A stretch of 64,000 nucleotides of DNA from the NCBI RefSeq assembly GCF_033118175.1, contig NC_083693.1, positions 23,032,481 to 23,096,480 of the forward strand, read 5' to 3'. Every line of letters starts with the position of its first letter. Position 1 is the stretch's first letter. The stretch comes from Dama dama. Lineage: Eukaryota > Chordata > Mammalia > Artiodactyla > Cervidae. The notes beneath the pieces are model-generated. The model had not been told where the DNA came from. It did not search any database and worked only from the letters and a program-made list of their open reading frames with translations. The position numbers and the translations under genes were made by a program. Positions 42,089-50,751 of this stretch are shown here, piece by piece.

Positions 42089-42208
42089 GGGCTTCCCTGG
42101 TGGCTCAGACGGTAAAGAATCTGCCTGCAACGCAGAGACCTGTGTTCGGTCGTTGGGTTGGGAGGATCCCTTGGAGGAGGGCATGACAACACACTTCAGT
42201 ATTCTTTT
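42089..42208 (+). mobile_element. Bov-tA SINE, 3' truncated
   Basis: The head and first body part end at 'cacttcagtattctttt'; the BovB-like tail is missing. It shares 'acgcagagacc' and 'agggcatgacaac' variants and the upstream flank 'aaagctgctagcc' with the copy at 40318. Confidence 0.88.
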
Positions 42209-42584
42209 GCTGGTGTCAGCCTCGAGGTGTCCTGTCAGCCGCTGGCCCAGAGCAGTTGGCTCTCTTGGCCCTGACCTTGGGGCCATCTCTAGGGAGCTGC
42301 TGTCCTGGGGAGCTCCAGGGCTTCCTTCCTTGGCTCCACTGGGCTGTTGTGGCTTGGACGCCTCAGGAACACAGGGTAGGGGTCCCTCCTGAGCCCACTT
42401 TTCCTGTGAGGTTCTTGGGAACTGGAAGTTGAGAGGCTAAAGGTCCACAGTTAGCAGGGATGGAGTGGGTTCCCGGTCCCCTGATTCTCAAGCGCTGTGC
42501 CCTCCCTGGGTTGGGGTTTGGTGATCAGGCGCTCCCGCCCACTGCTGGATGAGTGTAAATCGGGGACATCTCAAGTGGTGGACA
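42209..42584. other. Single-copy non-coding stretch
   Basis: GC-moderate, no recognised repeat or exon. Confidence 0.35.
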
Positions 42585-42797
42585 GTATGGGTACTGTCAA
42601 AATTACAAATGCACATGGCTGTCCACCCAGAAATTCCCCTTCTGGGAGGTTGTCTTGTGGATATACTCCCATGTGTGTGAGGTAGTCTGTGTATTTTGTG
42701 GTCCCTGCAGTACTGTCTCTGCTAAAAAGACTGGAAATTGCCTCAGTGACCGTCCATAGGGAACTGGCTAAAGCAGGTCATGAAATGCCATGTGGCC

Positions 42798-42847
42798 TAA
42801 TTAGCCTCCAACTAATAAAAATAAATGAAAAAAAAAAAAAAAAAAAA
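42798..42847 (+). mobile_element. Minimal L1 insertion: about 30 nt of 3' end plus poly(A)
   Basis: Only the last ~30 nt of a ruminant L1 ('taattagcctccaactaata' and the A-rich continuation) plus an A tail inserted. The duplication 'gaaatgccatg' plus t/c plus 'ggcc' lies at 42782-42797 and 42848-42863, 15 of 16 identical, the single difference being a CpG-to-TpG change. Confidence 0.85.
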
Positions 42848-42881
42848 GAAATGCCATGCGGCCATAAGAAAGTGAGGAAGT

Positions 42882-43038
42882 GGGGACTTCCTTGGTGTTT
42901 TGATGGTTAAGAATCTGCCTTGCAATGCAAGGGACGCAGGTTTGATCCCTGGTCAGTGAACTAAAATCCCACAAGTCTTGGGGCAACTAGAGAAAGCCCA
43001 CACACCACAACAAAGACCCGTGCAGCCAAAAAAATAAA
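42882..43038 (+). mobile_element. CHR-2-type SINE with target-site duplication
   Basis: 'ggggacttccttggtgtttt', 'caggtttgatccctggtcag' and 'acccgtgcagccaaaaaaat'. The flanking 'agaaagtgaggaagt' / 'agaaagtgaagaggt' at 42867-42881 and 43039-43053 is its duplication. Confidence 0.88.
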
Positions 43039-43309
43039 AGAAAGTGAAGAGGTATGTGGTCTCTTTATTTGTTGGGAGAAAACCCCAAGAGGCAGAACAG
43101 TGCTATTATTTGTGTAAAGAAATTATGTGTGTATTCGATTGCTTATGTCTGTCTCTGGTAGGAGACCCACCAAGAATTGCCTCTAGGAAACTTTCTCTGT
43201 ACACCCTTTGATGTCTTTTGAATGTCACATCATATGGATACATTGAGAACCTACTAAAAATAAAATGTTAACATTTAGTGTGTTCTTTTGTTTTATTGCA
43301 TTTCACTCT

Positions 43310-43440
43310 GAAAGCCCAGTCTCCTTATCTGTAAAATCAGGAAAATGCTATTTATTTCAGAAGGTGATGGCCCTTATATTCATGTTTTTTTTTTTTTTTT
43401 TTTTTTAGCACTTGTTGCCCTTATGTTTAATTTTAGAAGT
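43310..43440 (+). mobile_element. MIR-like relic with a micro-insertion
   Basis: 'agtctccttatctgtaaaat' is the MIR core-end motif. The downstream part is split at 43382-43416 by a poly(T)-led insertion. Confidence 0.45.
43382..43416 (-). mobile_element. Micro-retroposition: 10-nt body with long A tail
   Basis: On the minus strand the insert reads 'aacaagtgct' followed by a run of more than 20 A. The flanking 'gcccttatattc' (43370-43381) and 'gcccttatgttt' (43417-43428) are 10 of 12 identical. The minus-strand cleavage site would be TT/AAAC, close to the L1 endonuclease consensus. Confidence 0.6.
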
Positions 43441-43580
43441 GGTTGACTTGGTCTGTCTCTATTGCTCCAGGAGAAGCCCCATGAGGGCAGAGCCTGGGTA
43501 TCAGTTGCTCACCACTCTAGCTCTAGGGATCACATTTGGTGGATGTCAAACAAAAATGTTTTAAGGGAATGAATAACTCA
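43441..43580 (+). mobile_element. L2 LINE 3' end
   Basis: 'gccccatgagggcagagcct', 'caccactctagctctaggga' and 'gtttt aagggaatgaat'-type terminus. Ancient relic. Confidence 0.6.
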
Positions 43581-43717
43581 GTGAAAGCACTTTGCTAATT
43601 AGAACATCCTCTTCCTCCCACCCCCATCTTCAAGGGCTGCAAATCCAGATTGGTTTTCTTTATTTTGTGGTTTGACCTCACTATAGATTCAAAGTTTGAT
43701 CAGTATTCCTTTTTTAA

Positions 43718-44345
43718 AAAGTTTTATTGAAGCATAGTTGATTTACAATGTTGTATTAATTTCTGCTCTGTAGCAGAGTGACTCAGTTATGCACATATAT
43801 ACTTTCTTTTTAAAATTTTTTATATTATTTGTATTGCATTCTCTTCCATTATGGTTTATCCCAGAATACTGAATATAGTTCCCTGTGCCATACAATAGGA
43901 TCTTATTTTTCATCCAGTCTGTGTGTAATAGTTTGCATCCACTAACCCCAAGCTCCCAATCCTGTCCCCACTCTGCCCCCGCCTTGGCAACCATGGGTCT
44001 GTTCTCTATGTCTGTGAGTCTGTTTCTGTTTAATGGATATGTTCATTTGTGTTGTATTTTAGATTCCACATGTTAAGTGATAGCATATGATATCTGTCTT
44101 TCTCTTTCTAACTTACTTTGCTTAGTATGAGAGTCTCTAGGTCCATCTGTGTTGCTGCCCATGGCATTATTTCATTCTTTTTAATGGCTGAGTAATATTC
44201 CACTGTAATATTCCATGTCCCACATCTTTATCCATTTATCTGTCCATGGGCATTTAGATTGTTTCCATATCTTGACTATTGCAAATATACTGCTAGTGAA
44301 CACAGGGGTGCATGCAGTTTTTCAAATTATAGTTTTGTTGAGAAC
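43718..44345 (-). mobile_element. L1 3' region
   Basis: Antisense L1 3' end: 'ttattgaagcatagttgatt', 'gaatatagttccctgtgcca', 'tagtttgcatccactaaccc', 'agattccacatgttaagtga' and 'gctgagtaatattccactgt'. No open frame. Confidence 0.82.
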
Positions 44346-44384
44346 ATGCTCTTTATGTTTTTGTTATCACTCATTTATAGCATC

Positions 44385-44600
44385 AAATTGTGGGAGGCAG
44401 CCATGTGTAGTGGCTCAGACCATCCAGGTTCAGATACCAGCTCTGGTGCTTCTTAGCTGTGTGACCATGGCAAGTTATTAAACTCTCTGTGCTCTAGTTT
44501 CTGCATTAGCTGATTGAGAGCTGTGTAAGAACCTACCGCATATGATTGCTGTGAGGACACAAAAAGCCCATTTATCTAATGCTTAAGACACTACCTGCAT
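44385..44600 (+). mobile_element. MIR SINE
   Basis: One of the better MIR copies: 'tgtagtggctcagaccatcc', 'agctctggtgcttcttagct', 'gtgtgaccatggcaagttat' and 'aaactctctgtgctctagtt'. Confidence 0.8.
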
Positions 44601-45017
44601 TCTAAGTATGAGGTGCTGGAATTTGCCCTGACTTTGATATTTTTCCTGTTATAAATGCTCAACTGTATGATTCTGGCAAAACTTCCTCCAGGATTTGGGA
44701 AGACCTTTAGACAAGTTGGAATACTTCTCTGCTTGTATCCCCTTTCAATTCTTTCTTTCCTGGAGTGTTAAGGTGGCTTGTTCTCTGAATGTGCTCTCAT
44801 TTTTCCAGAGAAGACTATTCTGGAACGAAGTTTCCTCACTTAGAGGACGTTGGCCTCCAGGTGACTGGGCAGGGGTTATGTGTGTGTTTGTGGGGGGCGC
44901 TGTCGACACCTCAAGTCTCTGCAGAGTCCTAATCTCCCCGAAGGACCCCCTTGGCCCCCTGCCAGCCTGTCCCGTGAAGCCGTGCTCCCCTGTCTCCTGC
45001 AGGTAAGAGGGGTGGAA
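44601..45017. other. Single-copy non-coding stretch
   Basis: No repeat recognised. 'ctcctgcaggtaagaggg' at about 44994 looks like a splice donor. The 103-codon frame before it (44695-45006) shows no domain, so no exon is called. Confidence 0.35.
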
Positions 45018-45160
45018 TGAGATCCCCTGGAGGAGGAAATAGCAACCCACTCCATATTCTTGTCTGGCGAACCCCACGGACAGAGGAGCCTGGCGAGCTA
45101 CAGTCCACGGGGTCGCAAAGAGTCGGATACGACGAAGCGACCAAGCCCACACGGCCTGGG
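45018..45160 (+). mobile_element. Bov-tA SINE, 5' truncated
   Basis: Begins in the body at 'gagatcccctggaggaggaa' and ends 'gatacgacgaagcgaccaag'. High CpG content suggests limited age. Confidence 0.88.
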
Positions 45161-47144
45161 TGGAATTGTTCAAGTCCCAGGCGGGTCCAGCCTCTCCTGA
45201 GTGAATCCAGGAGAGTTGAAGTCAGCCCCGGAAGGCAAGGAGCAGCAGGACGCCTCGGAAACCCTCTGTCTTCTGCGTGAGCTGGTGGGAAAAGGGAGGC
45301 TTTTGCTTTGAGCTCCCTGATGATTACTGCTGAAAATCGTGGCTTGAGTGGCCTTGATGGAGACGCACAAAGGACATGGACAATTGGAGCCTGAACTGCT
45401 CAGAGCTGCTCTGCGGGGCTTGGGGCTGGGCCTGTGGGGAGCTCGGCTGGGCCCATCAAAGTGCCTTGGGAGAGCGGCTTTGAGGACGTCTTCTCAGCGT
45501 CTGTCTGCGTTCTGATGGGCCCTTCCAGGGCTCTTAGCCCTTGAGTGTCTGAGCATCCAGCCTCCCCTCTGACAGGCTGGGAGAGGCTGGGCCTCCCGCC
45601 CTGCCCTCCTGAGCCCTTTCATCTCGTGCTTGCCTTGGAGCCACTGTGCTTCCTGGTGCTGCTGGAAAGCCTTATTCCTGCCAGGAGGCCGGATGCCTGG
45701 CAGGTGCTGGCTCGTTAGTGCCAGGCATTCTCCACGGAGCCCACCCTGCCTGCTCGAAGCGTCTCCCAGAGCAGGTGTTGCTACCCCGGCTGGGCTCACT
45801 GGTGCGCGAACCAGTGGCCGTGACAGCCGAGCTCTAACACCGGGGCCTGGGCTCGGAGGCCCAAGGTAGTCAGCTTTATTTTCAGGAAGCTCAGGAACAT
45901 TTGCTTCTCATCTTGTTTCCTGACAAAGGATAACATCTCATCAGAGTAAAACGAAGCCTCGGTGTCTGCACTCGCCACGCCCCCTCCCACCTTGACCATA
46001 TGGAAACAGTGGTAAACACAAATCACCATTGCGTTTTAAAAACTGAAGACGGGACTGTGAGCTGGTGGCAGCCTTGAAGGGGAGAGGAGACACCTGGCCT
46101 CTTCAGATCCTGGGATTTAGCTCCTTATCTGCTGGATCCAGGGGGCAGGAGGGAGAAAGAGTGAGGCTGAGTCAGGGTGTGGCTGTCTCCCTTCACTGTT
46201 TAGTCCCTGTGCTCCAAGGGCCGTGACAAAGGAAGAAAAACAGTGTCCCGAGCTTGAGTCTTTAGCTTTTCAAAATAAGAAAAAGTCCAAACAAACAGAC
46301 AAGCAGGCACATGCCCCCCAGGGCCCGCTCTGCACACGCCCCCCTGAACGTAGAACACGAAGCAGAGACGGCGGGTGGAGTGCAGCTGTGTCTGCTCTGC
46401 TGATGTGTTTGCCCCACACAGCATTTTTTTTTTTTCTTCCAAGCTGAGCCAACATTTAAACACTGAGGGATTTAAAATAACAATCTGGAAAATCTGGAGT
46501 CCCTGACCGCACTTGTAGTCGCAAAACCAGACGGAGCCTTGGAGTTGCAAGTAGCGTGTCAGCGTCTGACCACCCCACTCCCTGATTCCCAGCTGGACTC
46601 CGGCCCCTTTGGCATTCCTTTTTGCCGTCTCTGATGTGAAAGGTCTGGCAACTAGCTGTCGTCACAGTATTTTTCTGAATTAAGCTTTCTGGAGCAGTGT
46701 GGGTATGGTTTCTCGTATTCTTCGATTAGTCTCCAGATTTGCCTTACTCCCTCCACTCCTTTGACTAGGTCGATTAACCTTCTTTTTATTCATATTAAGC
46801 CTAGCAGGTGAGCTTCCACTTGAAGTCTAAGACCTTGGCTTAAAGAATTTTGCTATATGACTTTAAATTATTTGCTAAATTTGTGAATGTTCTGATTTGA
46901 GTGATTTTGAGAAAATGGGAAAGTGTAAGTGTGTAGATGTGTAAATAGTGGCGTTTTCCCTCGGTTTATAACTGAAGTTTCAGATTTGTGCTGTGGCCTC
47001 AGGCCATGTCAACTTAGTAATTTTTTTTCCCAAGGAATTTATTTCACGTAACATGTATTTATTGGCATAGTGTTGTTCTAAAGTTTCCTTATTATCCTTG
47101 TGCTAATTGCAGGGTCTGTAGTGATGTCCCTTTTCTCATTTCTT
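45161..47144. other. Single-copy stretch, about 2 kb
   Basis: One of the longest repeat-poor parts of the window. It holds a GC-rich half (to ~45860), a segment with 'cacgccccctccc' (GC-box/KLF-like) at about 45975, and an AT-rich half after 46670. Frames reach 116 codons but show no domain. No exon can be supported. Confidence 0.4.
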
Positions 47145-47265
47145 TCTTTTTTTTCTGGCAGAGTCACACAGCTTAGGGAATCTTAGTTCCCCAACCAAGG
47201 ATCAAACCTGGGCCCTCGGCAGTGAAAGCACTGAGCCCTAACCACTGGACTGCCAGGAAATTACC
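47145..47265 (-). mobile_element. CHR-2-type SINE fragment
   Basis: 'aatcttagttccccaaccaa', 'gatcaaacctgggccctcgg' and 'aaccactggactgccaggaa'. Minus strand, tail degraded. Confidence 0.8.
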
Positions 47266-47339
47266 TCCTCTCTCATTTCTGATAACTAACTTAACGGTTC
47301 TTGACATAGCTATTCCTTGACTATGTCCATGTATTCTAT

Positions 47340-47548
47340 GGGCTTCCCTGGTAGCTCAGTCTTAAAGAGTCTGCCTGCAATGCAGGAGACATGGGAGATG
47401 TGGGTTCAGTCCCTGGGTCGGGAAGATCCCCAGGAGGAGGAAATGGCAACCCATTTCAGTATTCTTGCCTGGAGAATCCCATGGACAGAGGAGCCTGGAG
47501 GGCTACAGTCCATAGGGGTCACAAGGGGTTGGGGCAACTGAGCAACTG
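47340..47548 (+). mobile_element. Bov-tA SINE
   Basis: Head 'gggcttccctggtagctcag', body 'gggaagatccccaggaggag' and end 'gcaactgagcaactgaacac'. Its tail runs into a CA microsatellite. Confidence 0.93.
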
Positions 47549-47558
47549 AACACACACG

Positions 47559-47592
<34 letters not shown>
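47549..47592. repeat. (CA)n microsatellite in a SINE tail
   Basis: About 20 CA units with cg and ta interruptions. It starts in the Bov-tA tail and is likely polymorphic. Confidence 0.93.
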
Positions 47593-47597
<5 letters not shown>

Positions 47598-47617
47598 ATC
47601 CTATATCTTTCTGTATC

Positions 47618-47745
47618 ATCTTATTATTATTATTTTGGCTGTGCCATGCAGCTTGCAGAATCTTAGTTCCCTGACCAGGGATTGAACCTGTGCCCCCTGC
47701 AGTGGAAGCATGGAGCCCTAACCACTGGACTGCCAGTGAATTCCC
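47618..47745 (-). mobile_element. CHR-2-type SINE
   Basis: 'ttattattattattttggct', 'ccctgaccagggattgaacc' and 'cactggactgccagtgaatt'. It resembles the copy at 47145 closely enough to suggest the same subfamily. Confidence 0.85.
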
Positions 47746-48552
47746 ACATCTGTACCTTCTTAGAGTCTCCCAGTTGCCTCCTTTTCTTCTGAAGGGACCT
47801 CCTGGGTTATATTGCAGCCACCACTGCAGCCAACCAATCGCCTGCCCTGAGAGTGCTGGGACCTCCCCTTTCCTCTGCTAGGCAACTGGGCCAAGTAGCC
47901 ATAGGCCCAGAGTTTCTGGGTTTGAATAAACAGCAGGCCCCACTGTAGTCATGAGATCCAGGATCTGTAGCCGCAGAGGAGGGTCACCCCGTGAGGGGAA
48001 CACTGACGGTGGGAGACAGAAGCGAGCTGGCCGGGGCCAGGACGAGGGTGAGGTGAGTGAGGCACTGGAAGGAGGCCCAGAGTGAGGAGGCGCCGGCCGC
48101 AGCCCGGGTCTTGCAGCTGCAGTCCAGGTGTTTCACCAGCCTCCCCGCTTTCTCTGCCTGGAGCTGGCAGAGTAAACGCCCCTGCTTCCCTTCTCCCACA
48201 GCCTGCTCTCAAGAGCTGGTTGCTCCTGCAGCCCATGTGCATCTCTACGCACGGAGTGACTCCACCTGCCTGGTGACCTGCTCTGTCTCTCTGCGGCAAC
48301 ACTCTGCAGTGCTTTCCCCCTTCCTCCAGTCCTTCCTTTTGCCCACCCTTAAAGCCCAGGGACAGTATCCCCTGAATGAAGCGTAAACATCTTAGTCCTT
48401 GTCTCAGGCTCTGCTTCTTAGAGGATATGGCTAATGTGGTATGGAAGTCCAAAGACAAGACACTAGGTGAACTTGACTATTAATTTGCTTTTCACCTCTT
48501 AATGAGATAGTGTAATAGAAAAAAAATCAATTCTGATATTTTGAGAAAAAAG
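47746..48552. other. Single-copy or unclassified-repeat stretch
   Basis: GC-rich, with a 169-codon minus-strand frame (47949-48458). The frame's N-terminal part lies over 'ggctctgcttcttagaggat', which resembles sequence near 41050 antisense. An unclassified interspersed repeat is more likely than a gene. Confidence 0.35.
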
Positions 48553-48760
48553 TACTAAGTTGCTTCAGTCGTGTCTGACTCTTTTTTGACCCTATGGACT
48601 GTAGCCCACCAGGCTCCTCTGTCCATGGGATTCTCCAGGCAGGAATACTGGAGTGGGTTGCCATTTCCTCCTGCAGAGGATCTTCTTGACCCAGGGATTG
48701 AACCCATGTCTCTTTACATCTCTCGCTTTGGCAGGTGAGTTCTTTACTACTAGCACCTTG
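48553..48760 (-). mobile_element. Bov-tA SINE
   Basis: Minus-strand copy, tail 'taagttgcttcagtcgtgtc', head degraded to 'tactactagcaccttgag'. Flanks 'ttgagaaaaaa' and 'ttgagtaaaaa' are a plausible duplication. Confidence 0.92.
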
Positions 48761-49226
48761 AGTAAAAACTAGAGGCCCTTAATGGGATGTTCACAGGCTG
48801 AATTTGCTGTTTTCTTTAATCTATAGGTTGTTAAAAAAACTGAATGACCATTTAAGAATCAGGTAATTTTAAGAAAAAAAAATCTAGTTTTTTTGAAACG
48901 TATTTTGGGGCAGTGGAAGATTTGGCAACACAGGCCAGCATTTGTCTGGAGCTGGGCATTGGCTGCCCCCTTGAGAAGGAGCGGATGAGCACATACCAGC
49001 AGGATGTAGGCCAGGACTCCACGGTGACATGGAGTCATGGGCCATGCTCCTACATGTGGCCCCTCTCTCCATGTTTATGCCTCGTTCCTTGTAGGCACTG
49101 GGTTTTAAAATCTCCAGGGTAGGGGAGATTGAGCTGCAAGTCTTGTTGGGATAGGACTTGCTTCTCAGAACGCTTATGTACATGGTGGCTAATGGCTTAT
49201 AGGTTGCTGAATCATCTGGCCCAGTT
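48761..49226. other. Single-copy non-coding stretch
   Basis: No recognised repeat. A 140-codon minus-strand frame (48884-49306) runs through the poly(A) insertion at 49243 and is not credible as a gene. Confidence 0.4.
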
Positions 49227-49242
49227 AAAAGTGTTCTTTGAT

Positions 49243-49253
49243 TAAAAAAAAAA
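49243..49253 (+). mobile_element. Tail-only retroposition scar
   Basis: A t followed by ten A separates two exact 16-bp copies of 'aaaagtgttctttgat' (49227-49242 and 49254-49269). The target reads cagTT/AAAAg, the L1 endonuclease consensus. No element body is present: only the A tail was copied. Confidence 0.82.
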
Positions 49254-49567
49254 AAAAGTGTTCTTTGATGGACAGTGGGAGTCAGATCAAGTAATATGGA
49301 GCACACACCAAGATCCTTCCTGCATCTGTGAGGAAGATTGTCCCTAAAAAAATGACACTGTTCTTGAGAGCTCCTGAATCAAGAGAGAGAAGGAACTCTC
49401 AGCACCAGGATTGCTATGAGGAATTCTGGCAACAAAGCCTCTGAGAATTAAAATATAAATATATATAGTGTATATATAAATATAAATATACATTTGTATT
49501 TATAAAATATAAATTATAGTGTATGTATTATACATATATATAAATATACACACACTATATATTATAT

Positions 49568-49770
49568 TGGGCCTTCCCTGGTGGCTTAGATGGTAAAGAA
49601 TCTGCCTGCAATGCGGGAGTTCTATCCCTGGGTTTGGAAGATTCCCCTGGAAAAGAGAATGCACTCACTCCTGTATTTGTGCCTGAGAAATCCCATGGAT
49701 GAAGGAGTCTGGTAGGCTACAGTCCATGGGGTCACAAAGAGTCAGACATGACTGAGTGACTAATACTATG
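49568..49770 (+). mobile_element. Bov-tA SINE in AT tract
   Basis: Plus-strand copy, 'ggccttccctggtggcttag' to 'catgactgagtgactaatac'. About 12 bp of the tRNA-like head are missing ('gcgggagttctatccc'). Confidence 0.92.
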
Positions 49771-49910
49771 TATCATATACATATTATACCATGCATTATA
49801 TACTAGCATATTATATATACTGTTTTTACATTGTATATGATGTATAGCATCATACATGTGTGTATACATATATGTAAAATATACATATAGTATTGTATGT
49901 AGTACCTACA

Positions 49911-50124
49911 TGCTCAGTCACTCAGTGGTGTCTGACTCTTTGAGATCCCATGGACTGTAGTCTGCCAGGCTCCTCCATCCGTGGAATTTTCCAGGCAAGA
50001 ATATTGAAGTGGGTGGACATTTCCTACTTCAGAGGATCTTCATGACCCAAGGATCGAACCTGAGTCTCCTGCGTCTCCTGCTTTGGCAGATGGATTCTTT
50101 ACCACTGAGCCACCTGGGAAGCCC
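49911..50124 (-). mobile_element. Bov-tA SINE in AT tract
   Basis: Minus-strand copy from 'gctcagtcactcagtggtgt' to 'tgagccacctgggaagccc'. Flanks 'gtatgtagtac' and 'gtatgtatagtac' resemble a duplication. Confidence 0.93.
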
Positions 50125-50153
50125 TGTATGTATAGTACATATAAATGTATACT

Positions 50154-50425
50154 GCTGCTGCTGCTAAGTCACTTCAGTCGTGTCCGACTCTGTGCAACCC
50201 CATAGACGGCTACCCACCAGGCTCCCCCATCCCTGGCATTCTCCAGGCAAGAACACTGGAGTGGGTTGCCATTTCCTTCTCCAATGCATGAAAGCGAAAA
50301 GTGAAAGTGAAATCGCTTAGTTGTGTCCGACTCTTAGTGACCCCATGGACTGTAGCCTACCAGGCTCCTCCGTCCATGGGACTTTCCAGGCAAGAGTACT
50401 GGAGTGGGGTGCCATTGCCTTCTCC
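50154..50425 (-). mobile_element. Bov-A2 SINE (dimer), perfect target-site duplication
   Basis: Complete 272-bp dimer of two Bov-A units joined by 'gcatgaaagcgaaaagtgaa'. It begins with a (CTG)n start and ends 'gtgccattgccttctcc'. An exact 13-bp duplication, 'ataaatgtatact', lies at 50141-50153 and 50426-50438. The intact duplication and low divergence mark it as one of the youngest insertions here. Confidence 0.95.
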
Positions 50426-50649
50426 ATAAATGTATACTATACAATGGTATATATAGTATGTATTGTATTCACATTGTAAAGATAGCATATACAATATTAT
50501 ATATAATATATACAGCATATATATAAATCTTGTGATGCTCTTGGAGTGTAAGACCCTGGACCACTAGCTCCTGGTTGCCGGTACTAGGTGTGAATCACTG
50601 GCCAACAATGTGACACTTATCTCAGCAGGTGCTCCATCCGTCTTTCTTT

Positions 50650-50736
50650 TTACTTTTTAAAAATTTTTTTCCCAATTATTTTTATTAGTTGGAGGCTAAT
50701 TACTTTACAATATTGTAGTGGTTTTTGCCATACAAA
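50650..50736 (-). mobile_element. Very short ruminant L1 3' end with target-site duplication
   Basis: An 87-bp insert: a T-rich tail, then 'ttagttggaggctaattact' and 'gtttttgccatacaaa'. The duplication 'catccgtctttcttt' / 'catcggtctttcttt' (14 of 15) lies at 50635-50649 and 50737-50751. Confidence 0.88.
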
Positions 50737-50751
50737 CATCGGTCTTTCTTT

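Larger units (their letters stand above)
42585..43275 (+). mobile_element. L1M 3' UTR relic with two later insertions
   Basis: Ordered L1M pieces: 'acccagaaattccccttctg', 'aaagactggaaattgcctca', 'gtgctattatttgtgtaaag' and 'cttatgtctgtctctggtag'. It hosts the micro-insertion at 42798 and the CHR-2 at 42882. Confidence 0.6.
49446..50530. repeat. AT-dinucleotide-rich tract with three SINE insertions
   Basis: Imperfect (TA)n and TATATAAA-like sequence at 49446-49567, 49771-49905, 50125-50153 and 50426-50530, interrupted by a plus-strand Bov-tA and two minus-strand SINEs. Removing the SINEs leaves one continuous AT-rich tract of about 400 bp. Confidence 0.85.

Noticed and set aside
41547..42392. 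281-codon plus-strand open frame
   Set aside because: It runs through the 81-bp minisatellite, a MIR and a truncated SINE. Openness follows from the repeat period being a multiple of three.
44695..45016. Exon ending in a consensus-like splice donor ('caggtaaga')
   Set aside because: A single donor-like match without a matching acceptor, domain or conservation evidence is expected by chance.
47949..48458. 169-codon minus-strand frame
   Set aside because: GC-rich, no domain, and partly over sequence resembling an unclassified interspersed repeat also seen near 41050.
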